A DNA stretch of 10,839 nt. It comes from Planctomycetota bacterium (GTDB lineage: Bacteria; Planctomycetota; UBA1135). Where the stretch lies: NCBI GenBank assembly GCA_029243845.1, contig JAQWRF010000318.1, positions 1-10,839 on the forward strand. Reading direction: 5' to 3'. Shown one piece after another: positions 1 to 6,708 of this stretch. The notes under the pieces were generated by a model. It was not told where the DNA came from. It did not search any database and saw only the letters and a program-made list of their open reading frames with translations. Positions within the stretch are counted from its first letter, which is position 1; every line of letters begins with the position of its first letter. Both the position numbers and the translations under genes were made by a program.

Positions 1-1304
1 CCACCCGCTGAGTCGCCCTCAACGATGTACAGTTCGGTCATTGTCGTGTCTTTCGACTGGCAATCTGCCAACTTACCCGGCAGGGAACCAGAAGAGAGCA
101 CGCCCTTGCGGCGCACTAAGTCTCGTTGCTTGCGAGCCGCATCGCGAGCATCGCGCGCCAACATAGCTTTGCGAATTACCGAGCGACCGGGCTCTGGGTT
201 TTCTTCGAGGAACATTCCTAAGCATTCAGTAACCACGCCATCAACAATTGCTGTTGCTTCGCGAGAACCCAGCTTGCCTTTCGTTTGGCCCTCAAACTGT
301 GGGTCTGGAATCTTAATTGAAATCACGGCATATAAACCTGATCGGTAATCATCACCGCTTGGCGGGTCACCCTTCTTCACTAAGTTATTAGCCTTAACGA
401 AATTATTTAGAGTGCGAGTTAATGAGGTTCTAAATCCGGTAAGGTGTGTGCCACCTTCACCGGTGCGAATATTATTCGCGAAAGAGTAAACCCCCTCGTG
501 CCAATCATTGGTGTAACGCATGGCAATTTCTACACCGTATTTACCCTTTTCGTGTTGAACTTCTTTATTGAAATGAATGACATCGGTAATTTCCTCTTTA
601 CCCGCTGAGATGTCATTAATATATGCCACTAAACCCTCGGGGTGATGAAACTCCTCATGGCGACCGGTAGACTCTTCGTCGATAATGATTTTCAAGCCGG
701 TGGTGCCCATTAAGTAAGACATTTCGCGCAGACGGTTACAGATTAGTTCCCAGTCAAAGCCGCTGTGTGAAAATATCTGAGTGTCTGGCATGAAGGTGAC
801 TTTAGTCCCCTGATCAGTGGTATCGCCCACTGTTTTAAGATCGGTCGTTTTAACACCACGAGAAAAACTAATATGATGCTCAGTGCCGTCTTTGTAAATA
901 GTTACGTTTGTTTCTTCAGATAATGCATTAACAACAGAAATGCCCACCCCGTGTAGGCCACCAGAGACTGCGTAAGCATCGTTGTCAAATTTACCACCAG
1001 CGTGCAGCTTTGACATTACAAGCTCGACAGCGGGCACCCCCTCTTCCTCGTGCATCTCAACAGGGATACCGCGACCATTATCGACAACCGTTGCTGATCC
1101 ATCACTGTTAAGCGTTACGTTAACTTGATCACAATGCCCAGCTAGAGCTTCGTCTATTGAGTTATCAACGATTTCCCAAAGCAGGTGGTGATAGCCACGC
1201 TCGGCGGTATCGCCAATATACATTGCAGGCCTCATTCGAACCCCCTCTAAGTCTTTTAAAAACTTTATTGAGTCGGAGCCATATTCTTTTTTATCTTCGG
1301 ACAT
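1..1304 (-). CDS. gyrB: DNA gyrase subunit B, N-terminal part (cut by window edge)
   Basis: This is the ATPase subunit of DNA gyrase, the type II topoisomerase that introduces negative supercoils ahead of forks; it works with GyrA. Reading from the ATG at 1304, 434 codons are present and the frame is open to the window edge. The GHKL ATPase motifs are visible: EIVDNSIDEALAGH near residues 44-57 with the catalytic Glu44, VVDNGRGIPVE at 73-83, and SGGLHGVGISVVNALS at 114-129. The visible part ends inside EGDSAGG of the Toprim domain, with its acidic Glu at residue 429. Full GyrB proteins have about 630-800 residues, so roughly the second half lies outside. The start matches the usual N-terminus before the DSIKFLKDLEGVRMRPAMYIGD block. 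There is no Shine-Dalgarno sequence in front of it. It starts 5 bp after the dciA stop and is probably cotranscribed with dnaN and dciA. Confidence 0.97.
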   Translation of the reverse strand, partial: MSEDKKEYGSDSIKFLKDLEGVRMRPAMYIGDTAERGYHHLLWEIVDNSIDEALAGHCDQVNVTLNSDGSATVVDNGRGIPVEMHEEEGVPAVELVMSKLHAGGKFDNDAYAVSGGLHGVGISVVNALSEETNVTIYKDGTEHHISFSRGVKTTDLKTVGDTTDQGTKVTFMPDTQIFSHSGFDWELICNRLREMSYLMGTTGLKIIIDEESTGRHEEFHHPEGLVAYINDISAGKEEITDVIHFNKEVQHEKGKYGVEIAMRYTNDWHEGVYSFANNIRTGEGGTHLTGFRTSLTRTLNNFVKANNLVKKGDPPSGDDYRSGLYAVISIKIPDPQFEGQTKGKLGSREATAIVDGVVTECLGMFLEENPEPGRSVIRKAMLARDARDAARKQRDLVRRKGVLSSGSLPGKLADCQSKDTTMTELYIVEGDSAG

Positions 1305-1309
1305 TTTAA

Positions 1310-1642
1310 TTAATTTGATTTAAATTCTATCTTATTCACAATCAGGCTTTGATTGTTGCTGTTAAATTTAATTTCTTGATTAAGCAACATAACGAATTCG
1401 GATTGTCGAAAACATTTCAGCTCTTGCATCAATGGTGCAGATTTTACTTCAACAATAAATCGCCCATTACGAAATGATAATGCGCGACACTTGTTTTTAA
1501 ATTTTGGAGGGACTATGGAATCCCAGGCATCGAAAACGATGCGGTGTTCAGTGCCGCGAGAAATACCCATTTTGCCAAACACATCACTTACGATTGTTGT
1601 GATAGGTATGGCCTGTTTGCAGTATCTCTTTTTAGCGTCCAT
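1310..1642 (-). CDS. dciA: DUF721/DciA-family protein (putative DnaB helicase operator)
   Basis: This 110-residue protein matches the pattern of the DUF721/DciA family. A conserved Trp40 (FDAWDSIVPPKF) is followed by a basic NGRFIVEVKSAPLMQELKCF segment at about 59-78, and by the C-terminal FVMLLNQEI...IVNKIEFKSN strand. DciA is known as the ancestral helicase operator that helps load the replicative helicase DnaB in bacteria lacking DnaC or DnaI. The gene sits in the place recF occupies in many dnaA-dnaN-recF-gyrB clusters, and no recF is present here. Its ATG lies one base after the dnaN stop, which suggests translational coupling; the stop is 5 bp before gyrB. The N-terminal 25 residues are basic and Cys-containing. 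The family call rests on my pattern recognition, without a profile search. Position and length agree with it. Confidence 0.8.
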   Translation of the reverse strand: MDAKKRYCKQAIPITTIVSDVFGKMGISRGTEHRIVFDAWDSIVPPKFKNKCRALSFRNGRFIVEVKSAPLMQELKCFRQSEFVMLLNQEIKFNSNNQSLIVNKIEFKSN

Positions 1643-1643
1643 A

Positions 1644-2780
1644 TTAAACTAATGAACTTAGAGGCATTACGATGTAGAAGAAATCATGTCCAAGAATAAA
1701 CTTGGCTGGCTTCGATGCATCCTCTAATTCAATTTCAATAGCTTCGCTATGTGCAGCTTTTAGGCCATCCATTAAAAAGGAAGGATTAAACGCTGTATTA
1801 ATTTCATCACCAGAATAATCTACTTCGAAATTAGCGGATGCGCGACCGCGACCATCTGCCTCTGAACTGATTTCCATATTATTATCACTCAGCTTTAAGC
1901 GAACAACGGCAGCCGAGTCGTTAGTCAAATGACTCGCAAGGCGTAGCTTTTTAGAAAAAGATTCGCGATGTGCATTTACAGAGCTGGTACCAGAAACATT
2001 AAGTACCTGTGAATAATCCGGGAATTCTCCGGTCAGAACTCGACCAAAAGATTCTAGATTTCCTATTTGAAAACCAACCTGGTTTCCTAAATACCATATT
2101 TTAATTTCTTCACCGTCTTCGTTTTGCCCAAAGCGGTAGATTTGGTCTAAAACCTTTGGCAATAATACAGCGCGATGAGAAGCCGAAGACTCTGAAGTTA
2201 TATTACGCAATATACAAGCGAGCCTGCGACCGTCAGTACCCACCATCGTCATGCGATCTTCTTTCGTTTCTAGAAGAATTCCTTCCGTTGCAAATCGAGA
2301 ATTCTGAACTTTAGAGGTTGCAAATCGGGTGGAATTAACCATGGTCAAAAAATCATTTTTATCCATAACCACATCGGCTTCGATATCGCACGATGGGGCC
2401 ACCGGGAAACTTTCTGACTTGTCAGCAGAGCTTGAATTACTTGAATCTAAAGTAACCAGAGTGCATTTATCTTCTCCAGCGAGCATCTCGACCCGGTTAT
2501 TTTTTGTAAGCATCAGGGTTACGGTATCTGACTCTAGATCTTTAATAATATCTACAAGCTCGCGACCAGGGATTACAGCCCAGCCGGGTGTTGTTACTTG
2601 CACGAAATCTAAACGGTACCTGACCGACATGTCGAGGTCGTTAGTCATCAGAATCAAACAATCGTTTTGAGCTTCGATAAGGACGCCTCCGTACATCGGA
2701 TTTGTGGGTTTTCTGTCAATGCCCATTTCAACCCTTTGCAGGGCATTACGGAAAGCTAATCGATCAACGAGGAAATTCAT
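1644..2780 (-). CDS. dnaN: DNA polymerase III beta sliding clamp
   Basis: DnaN forms the ring-shaped dimer that tethers DNA polymerase III and other partners to DNA. The protein has 378 residues, close to the usual 365-380, and fits three tandem clamp domains. Visible family signatures are the N-terminal FLVDRLAFRNALQRVE, NDLDMSVRYRL at about 47-57, and the second-domain block TRFATSKVQNSRFATEGILLE leading to GTDGRRLA at 181-188. The C-terminus ends in FFYIVMPLSSLV, which corresponds to the conserved clamp tail near the partner-binding pocket. The ATG at 2780 gives the expected N-terminus. No Shine-Dalgarno sequence precedes it. The upstream 348 bp is the putative oriC, so its promoter must overlap origin DNA; a TATAAT-like hexamer lies on the minus strand at 2799-2804. 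dciA and gyrB follow almost without a gap. Confidence 0.97.
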   Translation of the reverse strand: MNFLVDRLAFRNALQRVEMGIDRKPTNPMYGGVLIEAQNDCLILMTNDLDMSVRYRLDFVQVTTPGWAVIPGRELVDIIKDLESDTVTLMLTKNNRVEMLAGEDKCTLVTLDSSNSSSADKSESFPVAPSCDIEADVVMDKNDFLTMVNSTRFATSKVQNSRFATEGILLETKEDRMTMVGTDGRRLACILRNITSESSASHRAVLLPKVLDQIYRFGQNEDGEEIKIWYLGNQVGFQIGNLESFGRVLTGEFPDYSQVLNVSGTSSVNAHRESFSKKLRLASHLTNDSAAVVRLKLSDNNMEISSEADGRGRASANFEVDYSGDEINTAFNPSFLMDGLKAAHSEAIEIELEDASKPAKFILGHDFFYIVMPLSSLV

Positions 2781-2816
2781 TATTTAGTGTAGTTCTTTAT
2801 TATATATTAAAGAATT
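2781..2816. other. AT-rich stretch, likely DNA unwinding element
   Basis: These 36 bases are almost wholly A and T and sit between the dnaN start codon and the TAG repeats, where strand opening is expected in a DnaA-trio origin. The segment also holds a minus-strand TATAAT at 2799-2804, which could be a -10 element for dnaN with a very short leader. No matching -35 was found, so the promoter reading is weak. Confidence 0.55.
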
Positions 2817-2836
2817 TAGTAGTAGTAGTATAGTAG
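2817..2836 (+). repeat. DnaA-trio repeat (TAG trinucleotides)
   Basis: Four consecutive TAG triplets, a TA interruption, and two more TAG triplets occupy these 20 bases on the plus strand. The published DnaA-trio is a repeated 3'-GAT-5' read away from a DnaA box on the strand that DnaA engages. The minus-strand DnaA box at 2846-2854, a 9 bp spacer (2837-2845, containing GCC and GC) and this repeat have that order and polarity. The TA interruption breaks the triplet register after the fourth unit. Confidence 0.75.
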
Positions 2837-2845
2837 AGCCAAAGC

Positions 2846-2854
2846 TGTGGATAA
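2846..2854 (-). promoter_or_regulatory. DnaA box (perfect TTATCCACA)
   Basis: The plus strand reads TGTGGATAA, the exact complement of the consensus TTATCCACA. It is the box closest to the trio repeat and points toward it, so it is the best candidate for the site that nucleates DnaA loading on the trios. Confidence 0.85.
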
Positions 2855-2921
2855 AGCATTAACTGCCTCCCTAAAGCCTTTAAATTAAGTGGTTTACAAA
2901 ATCGTGTTTGTGTTTTGTGTG

Positions 2922-2930
2922 TGTGGGAAA
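2922..2930 (-). promoter_or_regulatory. Weak DnaA-box-like site
   Basis: The minus strand reads TTTCCCACA, one mismatch from TTWTNCACA at the fourth base. It lies inside a T/G-rich run, so the match may be fortuitous; it is listed because it falls between stronger boxes. Confidence 0.35.
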
Positions 2931-2972
2931 GATGTTGCTTAATGTTGGCAAAAAAAGGATAACTATTCCGAT

Positions 2973-2981
2973 TGTTTATAA
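2973..2981 (-). promoter_or_regulatory. Weak DnaA-box-like site
   Basis: The minus strand reads TTATAAACA, one mismatch from TTWTNCACA at the sixth base. It could be a low-affinity DnaA site within oriC. Confidence 0.35.
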
Positions 2982-3014
2982 GAATTGGCCCCCGGAAATT
3001 ATACGTGGAAAGTG

Positions 3015-3023
3015 TGTGGAAAA
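3015..3023 (-). promoter_or_regulatory. DnaA box (TTTTCCACA)
   Basis: The plus strand reads TGTGGAAAA, the complement of TTTTCCACA, which satisfies the degenerate consensus TTWTNCACA. It has the same orientation as the box at 2846-2854. Confidence 0.7.
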
Positions 3024-3053
3024 CACGTTCTCTTATCAACCTTAACCCACCAT

Positions 3054-3062
3054 TTATCCACA
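3054..3062 (+). promoter_or_regulatory. DnaA box (perfect TTATCCACA)
   Basis: This is an exact TTATCCACA on the plus strand, oriented opposite to the boxes at 3015-3023 and 2846-2854. It lies nearest the dnaA end of the origin. Confidence 0.85.
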
Positions 3063-3080
3063 ACTTTTCCCGTAAAAGGG

Positions 3081-3112
3081 AAAACTCAAGCCAGCGATTT
3101 GACTTGAGTTTT
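3081..3112 (-). terminator. Hairpin downstream of dnaA, probable terminator
   Basis: A 10 bp perfect inverted repeat (AAAACTCAAG at 3081-3090, CTTGAGTTTT at 3103-3112) with a 12-base loop lies 17 bp beyond the dnaA stop. On the minus strand the stem ends in TTTT, consistent with an intrinsic terminator of dnaA, though the U run is short and the stem is not GC-rich. It would separate dnaA transcription from the origin. A smaller inverted repeat (TTTTCCC at 3065-3071, GGGAAAA at 3078-3084) overlaps its edge. Confidence 0.6.
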
Positions 3113-3128
3113 AGGGTGCTATTTTGCA

Positions 3129-4496
3129 TTACTGGATTGATTTATGAATCTTATGTTCTAGCATTTGAATGAATTCGGCATATTGATCATCGACCATAAT
3201 GCGGCGATCAAGCTTAGATAGCGAGTGCTTGACGGTGCTGTGATCGCGCCCACCAAAATACCCACCAATCTCTTTTAGGGACATACCGGTTAATTTTCTA
3301 GCTAAGTAAATAATGATATTGCGCACTTCTACCGAACTTGCTAGGCGCGATTTTGTTTTTAGGGCTTCAATCTCGACGCCATGAAAATCACAAATTAATT
3401 CTGAAATAGCACCGATGGTTATTATTTTTGTGATTGGTGCAACACTAGCCATGTTTTCAGCAGCCATAGCTAAAGAAATCGGGCGCATCTCAAGCTGCGA
3501 TAAAGCATGTAGGCTTGTTAAGCAGCCCTCGAGGTCGCGAATGTTGTTACCAATACGTTTGGCTATCAAGCGCGCAATGCCCGGGTCTAGCTGTATGCCC
3601 CGCAAGTGGGCCTTATGTAGCAAAATAGACACCCTATCTTCAAAGTCAGGCACTTTTATTTCTGCGGATAGGCCCCAGTTAAAGCGCGAAATTAGGCGAC
3701 TACTTAGGCCGGCTATCTCTGACGGTGGCCTGTCGCAAGATAAAATGATTTGCTTGTTCTCTTGATAGAGAGTATTGAAAGTATGAAAAAACTCTTCCTG
3801 GGTCTTTTCTTTGCCAACAAGATGGTGGATGTCATCAATAACGAAAACGTCAACATCGCGATAACGATCGCGGAAAGCCTGAACATTGCCTTCGCGAATA
3901 GAGCTTACGAAGTGGTTCTGAAATTCTTCGCAGGTTAAATAAACAATTTTTAGCTCTGGGCTGACCTCATTTATTGCATGAGCAATAGCCTGCATTAAGT
4001 GCGTTTTGCCTAAACCAGATTCGCCGTGAATAAAAAACGGATTAAAATCTTTGCCAGGGTCTTGCACGATGCCGCGCCCAGCCACCTGGGCAAAGCGATT
4101 GAATTTGCCTACAACATAATTGTTAAAGACATAGGACTTGTTGAGGCGCAGCACATTGTTTGCGCTCTTAGCCCCTTCGGGGACTTGAACATCCGGCTCT
4201 ACAATGAGATTAGCGTGATCACCCTCGGCTGCCTGGTTAAGTAGATCTTCAGCTAATTTTTCAACTATTTCGAATTCGATGTGCTTAACGCCGAGGACCT
4301 GCTCAATTGCGTCGTGAAACAAGTCGCGCAAGCGCTCGAAGTGCATTCTTGTGGGCACTTCAATTGTTGCGCGATTGGGGGCATCGTAAGCAACCAACTC
4401 TGTGCCGCGGACCCATGCATCAACGTTATCAACCCCCATGAGTTGCTCTAGCTCATAGAGAGCTTTTTTCCAGGTAGTCTTTAGTTCTTGTGCCAT
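3129..4496 (-). CDS. dnaA: Chromosomal replication initiator DnaA
   Basis: DnaA is the AAA+ ATPase that binds DnaA boxes, opens the origin and starts helicase loading. From the ATG at 4496 the protein has 455 residues. Domain I begins at the first Trp (LKTTWKKALYELEQL). The Walker A GESGLGKT lies at 158-165 and Walker B VFVIDDI at 217-223. The SRLISRF arginine-finger region is near 266-272 and the sensor II segment NNIRDLEG is at 317-324. Domain IV carries the DnaA-box-binding signature GGRDHSTVKHSL at 415-426. An upstream in-frame TTG at 4529 would add 11 residues; the ATG is preferred because it puts Met about seven residues before the first Trp, as in other DnaA proteins. Neither start has a Shine-Dalgarno sequence. 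The gene is transcribed toward the origin. A DnaA-box-like site at 4566-4574 may support autoregulation. Confidence 0.97.
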   Translation of the reverse strand: MAQELKTTWKKALYELEQLMGVDNVDAWVRGTELVAYDAPNRATIEVPTRMHFERLRDLFHDAIEQVLGVKHIEFEIVEKLAEDLLNQAAEGDHANLIVEPDVQVPEGAKSANNVLRLNKSYVFNNYVVGKFNRFAQVAGRGIVQDPGKDFNPFFIHGESGLGKTHLMQAIAHAINEVSPELKIVYLTCEEFQNHFVSSIREGNVQAFRDRYRDVDVFVIDDIHHLVGKEKTQEEFFHTFNTLYQENKQIILSCDRPPSEIAGLSSRLISRFNWGLSAEIKVPDFEDRVSILLHKAHLRGIQLDPGIARLIAKRIGNNIRDLEGCLTSLHALSQLEMRPISLAMAAENMASVAPITKIITIGAISELICDFHGVEIEALKTKSRLASSVEVRNIIIYLARKLTGMSLKEIGGYFGGRDHSTVKHSLSKLDRRIMVDDQYAEFIQMLEHKIHKSIQ

Positions 4497-4565
4497 CAGG
4501 GGGAAACGCCGTAAGTCGTTTATTTTCAAGCAGTTAGTGGGATTAACACTTGCTTGGCCTATACT

Positions 4566-4574
4566 TTATCAACA
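4566..4574 (+). promoter_or_regulatory. DnaA-box-like site upstream of dnaA
   Basis: TTATCAACA differs from TTATCCACA at one base and lies 70 bp upstream of the dnaA ATG, in the gap where its promoter must be. DnaA represses its own promoter in several bacteria, so this may be an autoregulatory site. A single near match is weak evidence. Confidence 0.35.
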
Positions 4575-4605
4575 TCCTAAAAGCGCCAAAATATTTATTT
4601 AATGT

Positions 4606-4621
4606 AAAGCCCTAAGGCTTT
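4606..4621 (-). terminator. Small hairpin after the cysteine desulfurase gene
   Basis: AAAGCC (4606-4611) and GGCTTT (4616-4621) form a 6 bp stem with a 4-base loop, 12 bp past the cysteine desulfurase stop and upstream of dnaA. On the minus strand the stem is followed by AT-rich sequence rather than a clean U tract, so termination is plausible but weakly supported. The rest of the 4497-4633 gap should hold the dnaA promoter; no convincing -35/-10 pair stands out. Confidence 0.4.
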
Positions 4622-4633
4622 TGTAAAAAACAA

Positions 4634-5806
4634 TTAATGATTTGCAACTTTGTATAGGCGGCTGATGGTGTTGGCGAGGCGCAACAATTCGTGCTCAACA
4701 TCGTGGTCCGGGTAACTTTCCATAAAGCTTACTCTGATAGAGGCTTGCGCCATTTTTTCACTTACATTTGAGGCCAATAAAACGCTTGATGCGAGGGCCG
4801 CCCCGGAGGCGCATGCGGAGCCCGCCGATAAAGAAATTTTTTCAATATCTAAAGCTGGCAAGATCATTCGGCCATCGATATCGGAAAAACTAATGCTTAA
4901 GGTGTTGGCGAGGCAGTTTTCTCCGGGGCTATTCACCACAAAAGAAAACTCGTGCCTCTTTAGCGCATCGAGCAAAACCTTCTTTCTAAGGAGGCAGGAT
5001 TTTTGGAAATCATCTTGAGCCGCGATTGCATCTAATAGAGCTACGGTCAAGCTAGCAGCTAGCGCTGGAGATTCTGTGCCCGGCCGCACGGAGTCTTGTT
5101 GACCGCCACCAAAGAACAAAGGCGAACAAGCGCTAGGGTTTTTAAGCCTCAACAAGCCACAACCCTTTGGCGCTCCAAACTTGTGACCAGAAATAGAAAA
5201 ACTATCGGCGACTAACAAGTCATTGTCAAAAAGAGTCTTGCCAATGCCCTGCACCGCATCGCAATGCCAACGAATGTTATCCGCATCTCCGGCAATCGCT
5301 GCACATGCAGCGATGTCTTGTATCGCGCCAGTTTCGTTATTTGCCCACTGACCCACTATTAAATAACAATCATCATTAAAAGCATAATTATTAATGTCAA
5401 AGCGCGCGTGCGGGTCTAAAGCCAACAACTCTAATTTATATCCGCGTTGTTGCAACACCCGCAAGTAAGCAAGGCAAGATGGATGCTCGGCTTTGCTACT
5501 AACGAGAATAGGCTTTTTCCCGAACTGTTGCTCTAAATCACTAATTAGGCCGTGAATAGCAAGGTTATTTGCCTCAGTAGCCCCGCTAGTAAAAAATAAT
5601 TCATTCGGGGCGCAGCCAAAGGCTTCAGCTATCTGTAATTTACTTTTTTCAATAACGGCTTGAGCGGCGCGACCTTCTTGATTATTAGACGCAGGGTTTG
5701 CCGCAAATTTGCTGGCTATCTCTACAAACTTTTCTAAAGCACGCGTAGTTGCCGGCACCCCAGCATTAGCATCAAACGATATTCGCGGACTGCTGTTCTG
5801 TCTCAT
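4634..5806 (-). CDS. Cysteine desulfurase, NifS/IscS type
   Basis: This PLP-dependent enzyme takes sulfur from L-cysteine as a persulfide, releasing alanine, and supplies sulfur for Fe-S clusters or tRNA thiolation. The 390 residues show the class V aminotransferase motifs in order: SGATEAN at 74-80, AEHPS with His108, NNETG at 156-160, HCDAVQ with Asp183 and Gln186, SGHK with the Schiff-base Lys209, and RPGTE at 241-245. The active-site Cys332 sits in SAGSACAS, followed by a loop that looks like the longer IscS/NifS (group I) form. The usual N-terminal LDNNATTP is replaced by FDANAGVP. The start overlaps the end of parA by 35 bp; no later in-frame start would keep the N-terminal motif. No iscU, iscR or tRNA thiolase gene is adjacent, so the sulfur acceptor cannot be assigned from context. 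Confidence 0.92.
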   Translation of the reverse strand: MRQNSSPRISFDANAGVPATTRALEKFVEIASKFAANPASNNQEGRAAQAVIEKSKLQIAEAFGCAPNELFFTSGATEANNLAIHGLISDLEQQFGKKPILVSSKAEHPSCLAYLRVLQQRGYKLELLALDPHARFDINNYAFNDDCYLIVGQWANNETGAIQDIAACAAIAGDADNIRWHCDAVQGIGKTLFDNDLLVADSFSISGHKFGAPKGCGLLRLKNPSACSPLFFGGGQQDSVRPGTESPALAASLTVALLDAIAAQDDFQKSCLLRKKVLLDALKRHEFSFVVNSPGENCLANTLSISFSDIDGRMILPALDIEKISLSAGSACASGAALASSVLLASNVSEKMAQASIRVSFMESYPDHDVEHELLRLANTISRLYKVANH

Positions 5807-6590
5807 TATTATTAAGTCCGATGCGTTTGGCTAGCTCGGTTGCAATTTCGGTGAACTGCTCGGCGGCGGTACTGTCTGGCGCATATTCAAAAATTGTTTG
5901 ACCATGTGAGGGGGCTTCAGCCAAGCGGACGTTAACCCTAACTTGCGTTGGGAAAACTAAGTCGCCAAAATGGGTGCGCAGCTCTTGTAAAACCTCACGC
6001 GATAAATTGCGCTGCTTAGAGAACATTCCGATTAGCACGCCCAACAATTCAAGCCCTGGGTTCAAACGCTGCTTCACGCGCTCAAGAACATCAAGCAATT
6101 GTGCCATGCCCTGAAGGGCAAAAAATTCCGCTTGCAGTGGAACAATTACTGAGTCGGACGCGACCAGGGCATTAAGGGACAAGGTGCCGAGAGATGGCGG
6201 GCAATCGAGCAGCACAACATCAGGCGCCTGCGGAGTTTTTGACAAAGCATGCAGCGCTAAGCCCAAAATACCTTCGCGACCAATTTCTGCCGCCAGCTCA
6301 GATTCGGCGCCCGTTAAATCTAGATTTGTCGGTGCAATGTAGAGACCTTTTGCTTGGGTCGGTTGCATTACATCTACAAACGAGTTTTGACCCATCAACA
6401 AGGTGTAAACCGAAGGCTCGCCGGGTTCGGGCATGCGATCGAAGCTAATAGAAAGGTGTGCCTGGGGATCTAGGTCTACCAATAAAACTTTGTGCCCGGC
6501 CGCCGCCATGGCAGCGCCAATATTTGCCACCGAGGTCGTTTTACCAACCCCGCCCTTTTGGTTAATTATTGAGACGGTATGCACGCGCAT
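5772..6590 (-). CDS. parA: ParA/Soj-family partition ATPase
   Basis: ParA-type ATPases dimerise on ATP, coat DNA nonspecifically, and move ParB-parS complexes or other cargo. The 272 residues carry the deviant Walker A KGGVGKTT at 12-19 (signature Lys12, Lys17). They also carry the A' motif LLVDLDPQAHLS at 36-47 and Walker B DVVLLDCPPSLG at 124-135. Later PLQAEFFALQGMAQL and RLAEAPSHGQTIFEYAP blocks are typical of chromosomal ParA/Soj. It has a short N-terminus with no DNA-binding extension, which favours the Soj-like type over plasmid type Ia proteins. A strong Shine-Dalgarno sequence fixes the ATG at 6590. No parB is seen in the window and no consensus parS site was noticed. Its 3' end overlaps the cysteine desulfurase gene by 35 bp, so the two are probably cotranscribed and translationally coupled. 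A general MinD/ParA cargo-positioning role is possible. Confidence 0.92.
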   Translation of the reverse strand: MRVHTVSIINQKGGVGKTTSVANIGAAMAAAGHKVLLVDLDPQAHLSISFDRMPEPGEPSVYTLLMGQNSFVDVMQPTQAKGLYIAPTNLDLTGAESELAAEIGREGILGLALHALSKTPQAPDVVLLDCPPSLGTLSLNALVASDSVIVPLQAEFFALQGMAQLLDVLERVKQRLNPGLELLGVLIGMFSKQRNLSREVLQELRTHFGDLVFPTQVRVNVRLAEAPSHGQTIFEYAPDSTAAEQFTEIATELAKRIGLNNNETEQQSANIV

Positions 6591-6599
6591 AGAATAGCG

Positions 6600-6606
6600 C
6601 CTCCCC
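6600..6606 (-). promoter_or_regulatory. Strong Shine-Dalgarno sequence of parA
   Basis: The minus strand reads GGGGAGG, 9 bases before the ATG at 6590. It is the only clear ribosome binding site at a gene start in the window and it settles the start of parA. Confidence 0.75.
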
Positions 6607-6677
6607 GGTAATCCGGCGAAATAATTATGAGAGGAACAAGCCCATAGGATTGTAATTCCGCGAATAATTAATTCCGA

Positions 6678-6700
6678 CCGTGGCTTCCGCGGGCGCCGCG
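6678..6700 (-). terminator. GC-rich hairpins between pyrF and parA, possible terminator
   Basis: Just past the pyrF stop (6709) two mutually exclusive hairpins can form. One is CGCGG/CCGCG with a 3-base loop at 6688-6700; the other is a 6 bp stem with one G-T pair at 6678-6692. On the minus strand AT-rich sequence follows, but no clean U run. This may end the sigma-hemW-pyrF transcript. The remaining 6607-6677 stretch should hold the parA promoter, but I see no convincing one. Confidence 0.35.
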
Positions 6701-6708
6701 CCTCGGAT

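Larger units (their letters stand above)
2781..3128. other. oriC: Putative chromosomal origin of replication (oriC)
   Basis: This 348 bp gap between dnaA and dnaN has no credible gene; open frames here lack family features. It contains three sites matching the DnaA box consensus TTWTNCACA (2846-2854, 3015-3023, 3054-3062) and two poorer matches (2922-2930, 2973-2981). It also has a run of TAG trinucleotides (2817-2836) and an AT-rich end next to dnaN (2781-2816). Read in the direction of dnaA transcription, the order is DnaA boxes, a short GC-containing spacer, trios, AT-rich DNA, then dnaN. This is the order described for the basal unwinding element of Bacillus subtilis. A low-complexity stretch rich in T and G lies at about 2904-2926. 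The dnaA-dnaN gap is a common oriC site. The call is strong from sequence and context but has not been tested by skew or marker frequency. Confidence 0.85.

Noticed and set aside
25..348. A 107-codon plus-strand open frame
   Set aside because: It lies wholly antisense to gyrB, whose frame is continuous and carries all family motifs.
3062..3073. AACTTTTCCCGT shared with 9753-9764, each next to a GGGAA/TTCCC-type inverted repeat
   Set aside because: A 12-base match between two places in about 10.8 kb is expected by chance several times over, so it is not evidence of a shared operator without conservation data.
2800..3129. A 109-codon minus-strand open frame and a 66-codon plus-strand frame in the dnaA-dnaN gap
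   Set aside because: They cover the DnaA boxes, trio repeat and terminator hairpin, have a low-complexity composition and show no family motif. They are best explained as chance frames in oriC.
4312..4320. CGTGAAACA, half of a parS site
   Set aside because: Only one half of the 16 bp parS palindrome matches; the other half is unrelated and the sequence is within dnaA coding DNA.
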